Part shown: positions 35,213 to 43,224 of the stretch, piece by piece
Layout of the letters: every line of letters starts with the position of its first letter
Position numbering within the stretch: position 1 is the first letter of the stretch
Source of the DNA: Bryobacterales bacterium
GTDB taxonomy: Bacteria; Acidobacteriota; Terriglobia; Bryobacterales; Bryobacteraceae
NCBI GenBank assembly: GCA_025463005.1
Contig: JAOAPR010000111.1
Span: forward strand, 1-64,000
Direction of reading: 5' to 3'
DNA: 64,000 nt
The notes under the pieces: generated by a model
Seen by the model: only the letters and a program-made list of their open reading frames with translations
Database searches by the model: none
Told to the model about the DNA's origin: nothing
Translations under genes and position numbers: made by a program

Positions 35213-37003
35213 TTACACGCGGCGGGCCAGCAGCAGGGTCATATCGTCCTGCAGCTCGTCCGAGCCGGTCCATTCGCGGACGCTCTCGATGACTGTTCGC
35301 ACAATCTCTTGCTCGCCGAGGTGGGCATTGCGCACCAGCAAGTCGAGAAACCTCTCCTCGCCGAACATTTCCCCGTACTCGTTTTCCGGTTCCGTGACGC
35401 CGTCGGTGAAGAATACCAGCAGGTCACCGAGCTCCAAGGCGATCCGGCTCTCGCCATATTCGGCGAAAGGGAAAGCGCCCACCACGGTTCCGTTAACTTC
35501 CAGCCGTTGAACCGCGCCTTTGCGCACGAGCGCGGGCGGCAGATGCCCGCCGTTGCTATAGATGAAGCAACTGGCCGTCTCATCGTACAACCCTAGGCAC
35601 AGCGTCGTGTATTTTTCGGCCGTGGTATTCGCGTACAGGTATTGATTGAGCTGCGAAACCAGACGCGCCGCGGAAGGCGCGCCATCCGTGATCCCGTTCA
35701 ATTGCGTGCGGAGCGAGCTTTGCAGCGTCGCCATCAACAACGCGGCCGAGATTCCCTTTCCGGCTACGTCTCCTATGGCCAGCGCTACATACGCGTCGCG
35801 GGTGAGCTCGTAATCGTAATAATCGCCGGATACGATCCGCGCCGGCCGGCAAATCGCGGTGAGACGCAGAGATTTGGTTTGCGGCGCTACCCGCGGATAC
35901 AACTGGTTCTGCACCTCGCGCGCGATTTCGATCTCCGACTGGAGGCGCTCCTTTTCCTTGGCCACGGTCAGGAGCTGCGCTAGGTTCTCGGTCATGCGGT
36001 TGAATGAAACACCGAGCTCGGCGAGCTGGTCTTTGCCGTGCACTTCAATGCGATGCGAGAAATCGCCCTGCATGATCCGATGGGTTCCCTCGTAGAGGTG
36101 ATGCACGGCGCCGGTGATGTTGCGGGTCATTGTTATCCCGATCACCCAACTTATGACTTCGATCAGGACGAATACAACGAAGCCCGCAATCAGGATCCCC
36201 ACAAGTACTTCCTGCGCGAGATCTGTCTTGCGATTGAACACGGTCGACAGCACTGCCGATACGCGTGTCACCACCGCCAGGACCATATCGGACGTTTTGC
36301 CGGGGGTCTCCCAATCGAACGCCTGTACGGTTGCAAACCATGCGACTTCTGTATCGAATCGATTCGCTGGCGGCGGCAGCGCGCGCGTGCCCGAACGCGC
36401 AGTCTTCGTCTCCGCGATCGCTGAGTTTATGCCCACCAAGCCAAGTCCCGGCGCCAAGTCGGCAAGGTATTCGCGCGTCAAAGGGACGGTAACGATCACG
36501 TCGCCCTTTATGCTGGTGGCGCGCGAGAAAAGATAGAAATTGCCGGCCCGCTTGAGCACGCCTCGCTCCGGGAATCCTCCAGCCGGAGCGGGCAGTGTCG
36601 CGATTCCAGGATAGCGGTCTTGCGCCAATCCCGACGCGGCGGCCGGCAGACCGTCAATGCGGCGTTCGAGCTCGGTGGTCACCAGATATGCGGCCAGTTG
36701 GTACACGAGCATGTAGCCGCCCAGAGCAGCCAAGCCGGCGATGAGCACAATCGGCACCACCGCAATGAACAGATACGTAATCAGCAGGCGGTGCCGTAAT
36801 CGCCACACAGCTTGCCGCGCAACCAGGCGAAGCAGCCGGATCGCGAGCCACAGGCCTGTCACTATGGCGGCGATCTCCAGAACCAGCCGGAAGCCGCTAC
36901 GCGGCGCGATCCACCCGAGAGCGGCGTAGATCGCCAGAAGAACGACGAACGCAATCCCCACGCTGCCCAGCCAGCGAAACAGGAGATCGACGCGCGCGCG
37001 CAC
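35213..37003 (-). CDS. Membrane SpoIIE/RsbU-type protein phosphatase with HAMP
   Basis: 596 aa. Three N-terminal hydrophobic helices, a periplasmic segment (about residues 115-260), another helix (LVGILIAGFVVFVLIEVISW), a HAMP linker (HLYEGTHRIMQGDFSHRIEV), and a C-terminal PP2C-like SpoIIE domain with metal-binding VSGDYYDYE, IGDVAGKGISAAL and FFTDGVTEPEN. Such enzymes dephosphorylate anti-sigma-factor antagonists in partner-switching. The partners are not in the window. GTG start 37003 is 21 bp after the LOG gene. Confidence 0.9.
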   Translation of the reverse strand: MRARVDLLFRWLGSVGIAFVVLLAIYAALGWIAPRSGFRLVLEIAAIVTGLWLAIRLLRLVARQAVWRLRHRLLITYLFIAVVPIVLIAGLAALGGYMLVYQLAAYLVTTELERRIDGLPAAASGLAQDRYPGIATLPAPAGGFPERGVLKRAGNFYLFSRATSIKGDVIVTVPLTREYLADLAPGLGLVGINSAIAETKTARSGTRALPPPANRFDTEVAWFATVQAFDWETPGKTSDMVLAVVTRVSAVLSTVFNRKTDLAQEVLVGILIAGFVVFVLIEVISWVIGITMTRNITGAVHHLYEGTHRIMQGDFSHRIEVHGKDQLAELGVSFNRMTENLAQLLTVAKEKERLQSEIEIAREVQNQLYPRVAPQTKSLRLTAICRPARIVSGDYYDYELTRDAYVALAIGDVAGKGISAALLMATLQSSLRTQLNGITDGAPSAARLVSQLNQYLYANTTAEKYTTLCLGLYDETASCFIYSNGGHLPPALVRKGAVQRLEVNGTVVGAFPFAEYGESRIALELGDLLVFFTDGVTEPENEYGEMFGEERFLDLLVRNAHLGEQEIVRTVIESVREWTGSDELQDDMTLLLARRV

Positions 37004-37024
37004 GGTGGTTTATTTCACAAGGAT

Positions 37025-37798
37025 TCAGATGCGGGACTTGGCTATATCGGGAAGTTCCTGCTCCGGCGTCAGATAATACTTCGTCAATCCGTCCTTCAAA
37101 ATCTGGAAAGCAGTGTCTACGTCATCGGCGTATTGGAACAGGTTCAGATCGCGCTCATCGATCATCCCGCGTTCCACCAGCGCATCAAAATTCAGAATCT
37201 CTTTCCAGAAGGTGGTTCCGTACAGCACCACCACCATTTTCTTCACCAGTTTTTCGGTTTGTGTGAGCGTGAGGATCTCGCTAAGCTCATCGAGCGTTCC
37301 GAAGCCGCCAGGAAACACTACCAGCGCTTTCGCCAGATAAGCGAACCAGAACTTCCGCATGAAGAAGTAGTGGAACTCGAAATTCAGATCGGGCGTGATG
37401 AACGGATTCGGACGCTGTTCCGTCGGCAGACCAATATTCAGCCCGATAGTTTTCCCTCCTGCTTCGGTGGCGCCGCGGTTGGCGGCCTCCATGATGCCTG
37501 GACCGCCGCCGGTGCAGACGACGAAGCGGTTCCGCTCATCCAGGTTCATCGACCATTCGGTGATGCGATGCGCGAGCTGGCGAGCTTCGTTGTAGTAACG
37601 CCCGCTCACGCTCGCTTCGAAGGTTCGTGCGGAGCCGAAGAACACGATAGTGTCGGTGATTTTTTCTTTTCGAAAGTGCGAAAGCGGATAGAGGTACTCA
37701 CTCAAAATACGCAGCGGCCTGGCATCGGGCGTATCGAGGAACTCTTCGTTCTGGTAAGCAAGCAGCAGGCGCGCTGGAAGATCTGTGGGGTCATTCAT
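37025..37798 (-). CDS. LOG-family protein (TIGR00730-like)
   Basis: 257 aa Rossmann-like protein. The family signature is PGGFGTLDELSEILTLTQT, with the nucleotide-binding VCTGGGPGIMEAANRGA earlier. LOG enzymes hydrolyse cytokinin or purine nucleoside monophosphates; many bacterial ones are mislabelled lysine decarboxylases. The N-terminal 50 residues (NDPTDLPARLLLAYQNEEFL) are an extension typical of the longer subfamily. The ATG overlaps the lpxD stop by 8 bp. Confidence 0.9.
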   Translation of the reverse strand: MNDPTDLPARLLLAYQNEEFLDTPDARPLRILSEYLYPLSHFRKEKITDTIVFFGSARTFEASVSGRYYNEARQLAHRITEWSMNLDERNRFVVCTGGGPGIMEAANRGATEAGGKTIGLNIGLPTEQRPNPFITPDLNFEFHYFFMRKFWFAYLAKALVVFPGGFGTLDELSEILTLTQTEKLVKKMVVVLYGTTFWKEILNFDALVERGMIDERDLNLFQYADDVDTAFQILKDGLTKYYLTPEQELPDIAKSRI

Positions 37799-38816
37799 GT
37801 TGGAAATGTTTCTCCAATTGTCGCACCCTCATCAGCATTTCAGGCAATTTTTGGAAAGCGGTGATGGCGCGGAGCCATTCCCGGGCCTCGAACGCCGGAG
37901 ATCCGCTGACCGTAGCCCCGGCCGCGACGTCGTGGCCGATTCCGCTTTGCGCATATACCACCGCGCCATCGTGAATGGTCAGATGACCCGAGACACCGAC
38001 CTGGCCCGCCAACAGAACTCCTTTGCCAAGCACAGTGGACCCGGCGAGGCCGGTCTGGGCGCAGATGATGTCGTCCTCGCCCACCACGCAGGCGTGGCCG
38101 ACCTGCACCAGGCTGTCGATCTTCGCGCCGCGTCGAACGCGCGTCTCGCCGACTGTGGCACGATCCACCGAAGTCAGGGACTGAATCTCGACGTCGTCTT
38201 CGATGACGGTAACACCGCTCTGGACGATCTTTTCGTGGGTCCCGTCGGCGCGTTTGGCGAAGCCGAATCCATCGCCGCCGACCACCACGCTGTTCTGGAG
38301 CGTGACGCGGTGGCCGACCCGGCAGAATTCGCGAACCACGGCGTGCGAGTGCGCGAGAAAATCGTCACCGATGTGCGCGCCGTCATAGATCACCACATGG
38401 GGATGAAGAACCGCGTTACGCCCGATCACGACATTTTCGCCGATCACCGCGAAGGCCCCGATGGAGGCGTTCTCGCCGATCCAAGCGGAATCGGACACGG
38501 AGGCAGTGGAATGCACGCCGGATTTCGGCCGCGGCGGTTGATAGAACAGCGCCAGAGCGCGCGCGAAATCGAGATACGGGTTGGTAGAAATGAGCTGCGG
38601 GATGGCCAGTGAGGGGATCGGCTCGCCTAGAAGGATCGCGCCGGCTCGGGTGTCTTTCACCTTATGGGCATACTTGGGGTTTGCCAGGAAGGTGAGCTGG
38701 CCGGAGGCGGCGTGCTCCATTCCAGCGACGCCGGTGATGAACGTGGCGCCCTCGCCGACCAGGCGGCAACCCAGCCGCGCAGCGAGTTCAGACAACAATA
38801 TGGGGACAGCCTGCAT
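37791..38816 (-). CDS. lpxD: UDP-3-O-acylglucosamine N-acyltransferase
   Basis: 341 aa. An N-terminal uridine-binding domain (LSELAARLGCRLVGEG, GQLTFLANPKYAHKVKDTRA) is followed by a left-handed beta-helix of hexapeptide repeats (IGAFAVIGENVVIGRNAVLH) with the catalytic-His region HSHAVVREFCRVGHR, and a C-terminal helix. It transfers the second acyl chain in lipid A synthesis. The first five codons (MQAVP) lie in the terminal inverted repeat of the adjacent RAYT element, so the start is derived from the insertion; a native start may have been a TTG at 38798 or 38795. Confidence 0.92.
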   Translation of the reverse strand: MQAVPILLSELAARLGCRLVGEGATFITGVAGMEHAASGQLTFLANPKYAHKVKDTRAGAILLGEPIPSLAIPQLISTNPYLDFARALALFYQPPRPKSGVHSTASVSDSAWIGENASIGAFAVIGENVVIGRNAVLHPHVVIYDGAHIGDDFLAHSHAVVREFCRVGHRVTLQNSVVVGGDGFGFAKRADGTHEKIVQSGVTVIEDDVEIQSLTSVDRATVGETRVRRGAKIDSLVQVGHACVVGEDDIICAQTGLAGSTVLGKGVLLAGQVGVSGHLTIHDGAVVYAQSGIGHDVAAGATVSGSPAFEAREWLRAITAFQKLPEMLMRVRQLEKHFQHE

Positions 38817-38822
38817 GTTTCC
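38803..38822. repeat. Left terminal inverted repeat of RAYT element
   Basis: Twenty bases that are the exact reverse complement of 39591-39610. It contains the lpxD start codon (38816-38814, minus strand) and an AGGA just before it. Confidence 0.85.
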
Positions 38823-38826
38823 TGAT

Positions 38827-39547
38827 TCACCCTTTCGGAAACAGTATCCCCTGCCCGCTCCCCGCCGCGGTAGTCTCTGCCGATTCCCGTGCCGGTCGAC
38901 CGCCCTTCAGAGGACGAAGCCGACGGCCGAGTTGCGACTCCATCCGCGCGACGAACGCGTCTGTTCCCAAAGGCCTGCCGCTGTAGGTGTTGAGACGAAG
39001 CACCGCCTCAGCTTCGCCAAACGTCTCCGCTGCTAAGTACTCCCTCCATTCTCGAGGAGTAAACCTCGCTCGCCACGGCAAGATCGAGCCACTGTGGCGC
39101 CGCCTGCAGTCCGACGTGCACCGCCGCGCTCGACCAGGTCCAGTCTTCCGAGGCGGCACGCAGCCCCGATCGCACCGGATTTCGCTCGATATAGCGCAGC
39201 GCGGCCCACAGATGGGCATCGTCCATCGCACACGAATAAAAGCGGTTTTGCCAAAAATGTCCGCTGCGCTGCAGCAGCGAGTTCGAATACTGTGCATAGC
39301 GGCCATGCGCGCGGCCGAACGTCTTGAAGAGAGAGGCGGGCGATTCCGGCACCGCGATCCAGTGCACGTGGTTCGGCATCAGGCAGTACCCCACCAGCGA
39401 GACGCCGAACTGGGTCGCTGCGCGTTGAACCAGTTGAAGATAGACGTGGCGATCGCGATCGGCAAAGAAGACGGGTTGGCGGTCAACGCCGCGTTGGGTA
39501 AGGTGGTGGGCGACGCCAGGGAATACGGCTCGGGCCATGCGGGGCAT
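38827..39547 (-). pseudogene. REP-associated tyrosine transposase, frameshifted
   Basis: From ATG 39547: RMARAVFPGVAHHLTQRG (family start), the HUH-type metal site CLMPNHVHWIAVP, then GRAHGRYAQYSN and WQNRFYSCAMDDAHLWAALR. Near 39085-39070 the frame shifts: the first frame reads QWLDLAVASEVYSS and stops at 39008, while the next frame continues with RFTPREWREYLAAETFGE, TYSGRPLGTDAFVARME and LKGGRP to 38827, the normal family C-terminus. A single small indel explains it. The N-terminal HUH part is intact but the full-length protein is not made without frameshifting. Confidence 0.8.
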
Positions 39548-39590
39548 ACCAAGACTAGTGGCCGCAGGGGTTAAAAATCGCCGGAAATCT

Positions 39591-39610
39591 GGAAACATGC
39601 AGGCTGTCCC
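39591..39610. repeat. Right terminal inverted repeat of RAYT element
   Basis: GGAAACATGCAGGCTGTCCC, exact reverse complement of 38803-38822. It ends 15 bp before the next gene; TATGAT at 39614-39619, just outside, lies 6 nt before that gene's ATG. Confidence 0.85.
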
Positions 39611-39625
39611 TACTATGATTGCTGC

Positions 39626-40684
39626 ATGGACCTGTTTGCCGAGCTGGAGCAAGCCCTGGGTCACCCCGCCGCGGCGGTCGATCTCCTGATCCAGCGTCTC
39701 GCACAGGAACACCGCTGGGCCGAATGGTTCCAGGCGCGTTTGATGCGCACACGCCTGGAGCTCGGATCGCTTCCCGATGACGTCCAGATCGAGATCGCAC
39801 GCGAGGCCGGGAAACGGTACCTCGAAGACGGAGAGATCCTGCGCGCCTGGCCCTACTTTCGCGCCCTCGGCGATCATCAGCCGATGATCGAGGCGATCGA
39901 GAAGCTGCAACCCGACCAGTTCACCCAGGAGATCCTCGGTCTCTGTTTCCAGGAGCGCCTTAATCCGAAAAAAGCGCTGGAGCTGTTGCTCGCCAGCAGC
40001 GGAATCTGCCGTGCCATTACGGTCTTCGATCAGTACCCGGATCCCGCTACGTGGGAACAGGCGCTAAGCATGATCGCCCGTTCGCTCCACCAAGAGCTGG
40101 AGCAGAGCCTCAAACTGGCGATCGCCCGCCGGGAAGCTTCGGCGCCTGAAAGCAGCGACGTCCGCGAGCTGATCGCGGGCCGTGACTGGCTGTTCGGGGA
40201 ATACGATTCGTACGTCGATGCTTCCCACCTGTTCGGGATTCTACGGCTCGCGCTTGATTCCGGCGATCCCGACACTTTGCGGCTCGCCCTCGAAATGGCT
40301 GAGTACGGATGCTGCCTGTCCGCGACCTTTCGCACGAATACCCCGCCGCCGTTCGACGATTACTGCCGCGATCATGCGGTCTATCTCAGAGCCTTGCTCG
40401 GCCAGGACGTGGATGCAGCGATCGATCACTTTCGCAAGAAAACAGACTCGGCGGAAGTGCTGGTCCGGTTGCTGCTTCAACTTGGGCGTCCGTGCGAGGC
40501 TGTGGAAGTGTTCGAGCGGTTCCTGATGGATCGCGACCCGAGCTTTCTCAGCTGCCCGGATCTTCCCGAACTCTGCCAGCGAGCAGGCGATTTTGCGCGA
40601 CTGCAGAAGCTTTCACGCGAGCGCGATGACCCGGTCGGGTTCCTGCAAGCTGCACTCGCGGCTCATGTCCCCAAAAGCTCCTGA
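39626..40684 (+). CDS. Hypothetical helical (TPR-like) protein
   Basis: 352 aa, no signal peptide, almost all predicted helix, with helix-turn-helix pairs reminiscent of TPRs (EQALGHPAAAVDLLIQRLAQ, WAEWFQARLMRTRLELGSLP, VLVRLLLQLGRPCEAVEVFE). A cysteine-containing middle region (MAEYGCCLSATFRTNTPPPF) is unusual. I do not recognise a named family. TATGAT ends 6 nt before the ATG, so the mRNA may be leaderless; its 5' flank is now the RAYT repeat. Confidence 0.7.
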   Translation: MDLFAELEQALGHPAAAVDLLIQRLAQEHRWAEWFQARLMRTRLELGSLPDDVQIEIAREAGKRYLEDGEILRAWPYFRALGDHQPMIEAIEKLQPDQFTQEILGLCFQERLNPKKALELLLASSGICRAITVFDQYPDPATWEQALSMIARSLHQELEQSLKLAIARREASAPESSDVRELIAGRDWLFGEYDSYVDASHLFGILRLALDSGDPDTLRLALEMAEYGCCLSATFRTNTPPPFDDYCRDHAVYLRALLGQDVDAAIDHFRKKTDSAEVLVRLLLQLGRPCEAVEVFERFLMDRDPSFLSCPDLPELCQRAGDFARLQKLSRERDDPVGFLQAALAAHVPKSS

Positions 40685-40694
40685 GCGCTCGTGT

Positions 40695-40700
40695 TAGGAT
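40695..40700 (+). promoter_or_regulatory. -10 hexamer of the ornithine-cyclodeaminase-like gene, leaderless type
   Basis: TAGGAT ends exactly 7 nt before GTG 40708, with no Shine-Dalgarno between. Confidence 0.45.
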
Positions 40701-40707
40701 TTTTCAC

Positions 40708-41610
40708 GTGCTCTATTTGACCGAGACAGAAGTGCAGCAACTGCTGCCGATGCACGCCTGCGTCGACATGATGCGCCGGGCGTTTGAGGAGATGCGGGCC
40801 GGCCGCACGCGCAACCAGCCACGCCGGCGGCTCATTTTGGAAACCGGATCTGTGCTGCACCAAATGGCGGGATCCTGGGGCGGCTACTTCGCCACCAAGA
40901 TTTATTCCAGCAACCGGAAGTATGGCGTGCTTCAGATGATCACCCTGCTGTACGATGCCGAGACCGGAAAACCACTGGCGTACATGGAAGCGAACAACCT
41001 GGGCATGATTCGCACGGGGGCGGCGAGCGGCTACGCGACCGATCTTCTGGCCGCTCCGGATGCGTCAGTAGTCGGCTTGATCGGCAGCGGCTGGCAGGCT
41101 CGCGGCCAAGTGGACGCGATGCGCGCCGTGCGGCCCATTCGCGAAATCCGCGTGTGGAGCCGGAATGCGGAGCATGCCCGTCGCTTCGCTGAGGAATTCG
41201 ACTGTCGCGCGGTGGAATCGGCGGAAGCCGCAGTGCGCGATGCTCCCATCGTGGTCACCGCAACCGCCTCCAAAGACCCGGTGCTGGCCGCCGAATGGAT
41301 CAAGCCCGGCACGCTAATCAATGCCATGGGATCGAATGTCGCAAATCGGCGCGAAATTCCTGCCGATCTAGTGCGCGCAGCGGATCTGGTGGTGGTGGAC
41401 GATCTCGAACAGGCGAAGATTGAAGCGGGCGACCTGATCATGGCCGATTGCTGGGCGAACGTCGTGGAGCTCAAGAACGTAGAGCCCGGCTACGATCCCG
41501 CGCGCATCACTATTTTCGAATCGCTGGGCATCGCCGTGGAGGACGTCGCGGCGGCTGCCTACGTATACGAGCAAGCGGTAGCGAAGAAGATAGGCCGTCC
41601 ATTCCCCTAG
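40708..41610 (+). CDS. Ornithine cyclodeaminase / mu-crystallin family protein
   Basis: 300 aa. Family blocks: LTETEVQQLLPMHACVDMMR at the start, TGAASGYATDLLAAPDASVV, and the Rossmann motif VGLIGSGWQARGQVDAMRAV, then EIRVWSRNAEHARRFAEEF. Members act as NAD(P)-dependent cyclodeaminases, imine reductases or alanine dehydrogenases; the real activity cannot be assigned here. It precedes the aromatic ring-cleavage operon by 31 bp on the same strand and may be part of it. GTG start. Confidence 0.85.
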   Translation: MLYLTETEVQQLLPMHACVDMMRRAFEEMRAGRTRNQPRRRLILETGSVLHQMAGSWGGYFATKIYSSNRKYGVLQMITLLYDAETGKPLAYMEANNLGMIRTGAASGYATDLLAAPDASVVGLIGSGWQARGQVDAMRAVRPIREIRVWSRNAEHARRFAEEFDCRAVESAEAAVRDAPIVVTATASKDPVLAAEWIKPGTLINAMGSNVANRREIPADLVRAADLVVVDDLEQAKIEAGDLIMADCWANVVELKNVEPGYDPARITIFESLGIAVEDVAAAAYVYEQAVAKKIGRPFP

Positions 41611-41614
41611 ATGT

Positions 41615-41639
41615 TATACTCGTGATTTCGTCTGGAGGG
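41615..41639 (+). promoter_or_regulatory. Promoter and RBS of the ring-cleavage operon (candidate)
   Basis: TATACT (41615-41620) followed by GGAGGG (41634-41639) and ATG 41642. This gene therefore has a short leader with a normal Shine-Dalgarno, unlike the leaderless gene before it. No clear -35. Confidence 0.45.
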
Positions 41640-41641
41640 AC

Positions 41642-42520
41642 ATGGCAGTAGCCGCGGGAGCCCCGCCCATCCAAGTCACCGATGCGGCCTGGGAAGCCAT
41701 TGAAGGCGCTTATGATCTGCAGGTTCACGTCTATCCCGACGTGATTGAGCGTCGCATCGACGATCTGGATCTGGCCCAAGAATTTCTCAAATACAAACTG
41801 AAGGGCTTCGTGCTGAAGTCGCATTACGTCCCCACGTATGAGCGCGCGAAGGTGGTCACCAAGGCCAATCCGGGGATCACGGCGATCGGCGCGATCACGC
41901 TGAATCACAGCGTGGGCGGCTTGAATCCCGTGGCCATCGAGATCGCCGGCCGTTCCGGCAACAAGATCGTCTGGATGCCCACGGTGGACGCCGCTAACGA
42001 CACCGCAGGCCGGCACGAGGCGCTCGGAGGTATTTCGCCGCCCCCCATAACCGTCCTGGGCGACGATAGCAAGCTCAACGAGCCAGCGCGGCGGTGCCTG
42101 GAAACAATCGCGAAGCACAACATGGTTCTTGCCACCGGGCATCTGGGCCGCAAGGAAATTTACCAACTGGTCAGGACCGGCAAAGAAATGGGCCTCAAGG
42201 CCGTGATGGTCACGCACGCCGAATTCCCCTCGCAGGATCTATCGATTCAGGAGCAAGTGGAGCTAGCCAACCTGGGCGCCACCATTGAGCATTGCTTCAC
42301 CACCATGTATACGAATGAGGCGCTGTGGGACGTATTTTTCGAATCCGTGCGCCAGGTGGGTCCGGAACGTGTGGTTCTTTCCACCGATCTGGGTCAGACG
42401 ATTAACCCTCCGGTGGCCGAAGGCTTCGCGATGTTCGCGCAAAAGCTGCTCGACGCCGGGTTCAGCAAGTCTGCTGTCCGCCGTATGACGGTAACCAATC
42501 CGGCAGCTATCGTATCGTAA
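41642..42520 (+). CDS. DUF6282-like metal-dependent hydrolase
   Basis: 292 aa. Scattered metal-ligand candidates follow an amidohydrolase/PHP-like order: YDLQVHVYPDV near residue 26, LKSHYVPTYE, ATGHLGRKEIYQL, MVTHAEFPSQ, TIEHCFTTMY and LSTDLGQTINPP. It lies 3 bp before the ligK-like gene and in the cluster position where a 2-pyrone-4,6-dicarboxylate hydrolase (LigI) or oxalomesaconate hydratase (LigJ) would be expected; its length is close to LigI but the motifs differ. That role is inference. Confidence 0.75.
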   Translation: MAVAAGAPPIQVTDAAWEAIEGAYDLQVHVYPDVIERRIDDLDLAQEFLKYKLKGFVLKSHYVPTYERAKVVTKANPGITAIGAITLNHSVGGLNPVAIEIAGRSGNKIVWMPTVDAANDTAGRHEALGGISPPPITVLGDDSKLNEPARRCLETIAKHNMVLATGHLGRKEIYQLVRTGKEMGLKAVMVTHAEFPSQDLSIQEQVELANLGATIEHCFTTMYTNEALWDVFFESVRQVGPERVVLSTDLGQTINPPVAEGFAMFAQKLLDAGFSKSAVRRMTVTNPAAIVS

Positions 42521-42523
42521 ACC

Positions 42524-43213
42524 ATGAAACACCGAATCGTACGTTCTATCCGCCGTGCGGATGCTCAAGCTGTAAAGACTCTCGGCCAGCTCGGCGTGGC
42601 CACGGTACACGAAGCGCAGGGGCGCACGGGCTTGCTTCTGCCGTATATGCGGCCCATCTATAACTCGGCGCGCGTGGCTGGCCCCGCGGTCACAGTGCTG
42701 TGCCAGGCCGGCGACAACCTCATGATCCACGCCGCGGTCGAGCTGTGCCAGGCCGGCGATGTTCTGGTGGTGACTTGTACGGCCGAATCGACGGATGGCA
42801 TGTTCGGCGATCTTCTGGCCACTTCGCTTATGGCCCGGGGCGTCGCGGGGCTCGTAATTAATGCAGGTGTTCGCGACGTTGCCGATCTGACCGCCATGGA
42901 GTTCCCTGTGTGGTCAAAGGCGATCTCGGCACAAGGAACGGTGAAAGCCACGCTCGGGTCCGTCAACGTTCCGGTAACGTGTGCCGGTCAGCTAATACGC
43001 CCTGGCGATGCTGTGATCGGCGATCTGGACGGTGTAGTGGTGGTTCCGCGCGAGGATGTGACCGAAGTCGTCAAGGCCAGCCAGCAGCGGATCGCCAAGG
43101 AAGAGAAATCGCGCGAGCGACTGCGCGCGGGCGAAGCCGGACTGGACATGTACGGGTTGCGGGCCAAGCTGACAGAGCTTGGCGTGGTATACGTGGATCA
43201 GGAACCGGACTAA
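42524..43213 (+). CDS. ligK: 4-carboxy-4-hydroxy-2-oxoadipate aldolase (LigK/GalC type, RraA fold)
   Basis: 229 aa RraA-fold protein. LGQLGVATVHEAQGRTGLLL, GLVINAGVRDVADLTAMEF (active-site Arg-Asp), PVTCAGQLIRPGDAVIGDLD and VVVPREDV match class II pyruvate aldolases of this type. It cleaves 4-carboxy-4-hydroxy-2-oxoadipate to pyruvate and oxaloacetate at the end of the protocatechuate 4,5-cleavage and gallate pathways. ATG 42524, 3 bp after the previous stop; followed 11 bp later by the dioxygenase gene. Confidence 0.9.
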   Translation: MKHRIVRSIRRADAQAVKTLGQLGVATVHEAQGRTGLLLPYMRPIYNSARVAGPAVTVLCQAGDNLMIHAAVELCQAGDVLVVTCTAESTDGMFGDLLATSLMARGVAGLVINAGVRDVADLTAMEFPVWSKAISAQGTVKATLGSVNVPVTCAGQLIRPGDAVIGDLDGVVVVPREDVTEVVKASQQRIAKEEKSRERLRAGEAGLDMYGLRAKLTELGVVYVDQEPD

Positions 43214-43224
43214 AGGAGCGAACT

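Larger units (their letters stand above)
38803..39610 (-). mobile_element. RAYT/IS200-like insertion with 20-bp terminal inverted repeats
   Basis: An 808-bp unit bounded by perfect 20-bp inverted repeats (38803-38822 and 39591-39610) that encloses a single REP-associated tyrosine transposase gene, now frameshifted. It sits between lpxD and an unknown plus-strand gene and comes within about 20 bp of both. No target duplication is visible, as expected for this transposase type. Confidence 0.75.

Noticed and set aside
38803-39610. Genomic island around the transposase
   Set aside because: Base composition and gene content on both sides look like the rest of the window; only the 0.8-kb element itself seems foreign.
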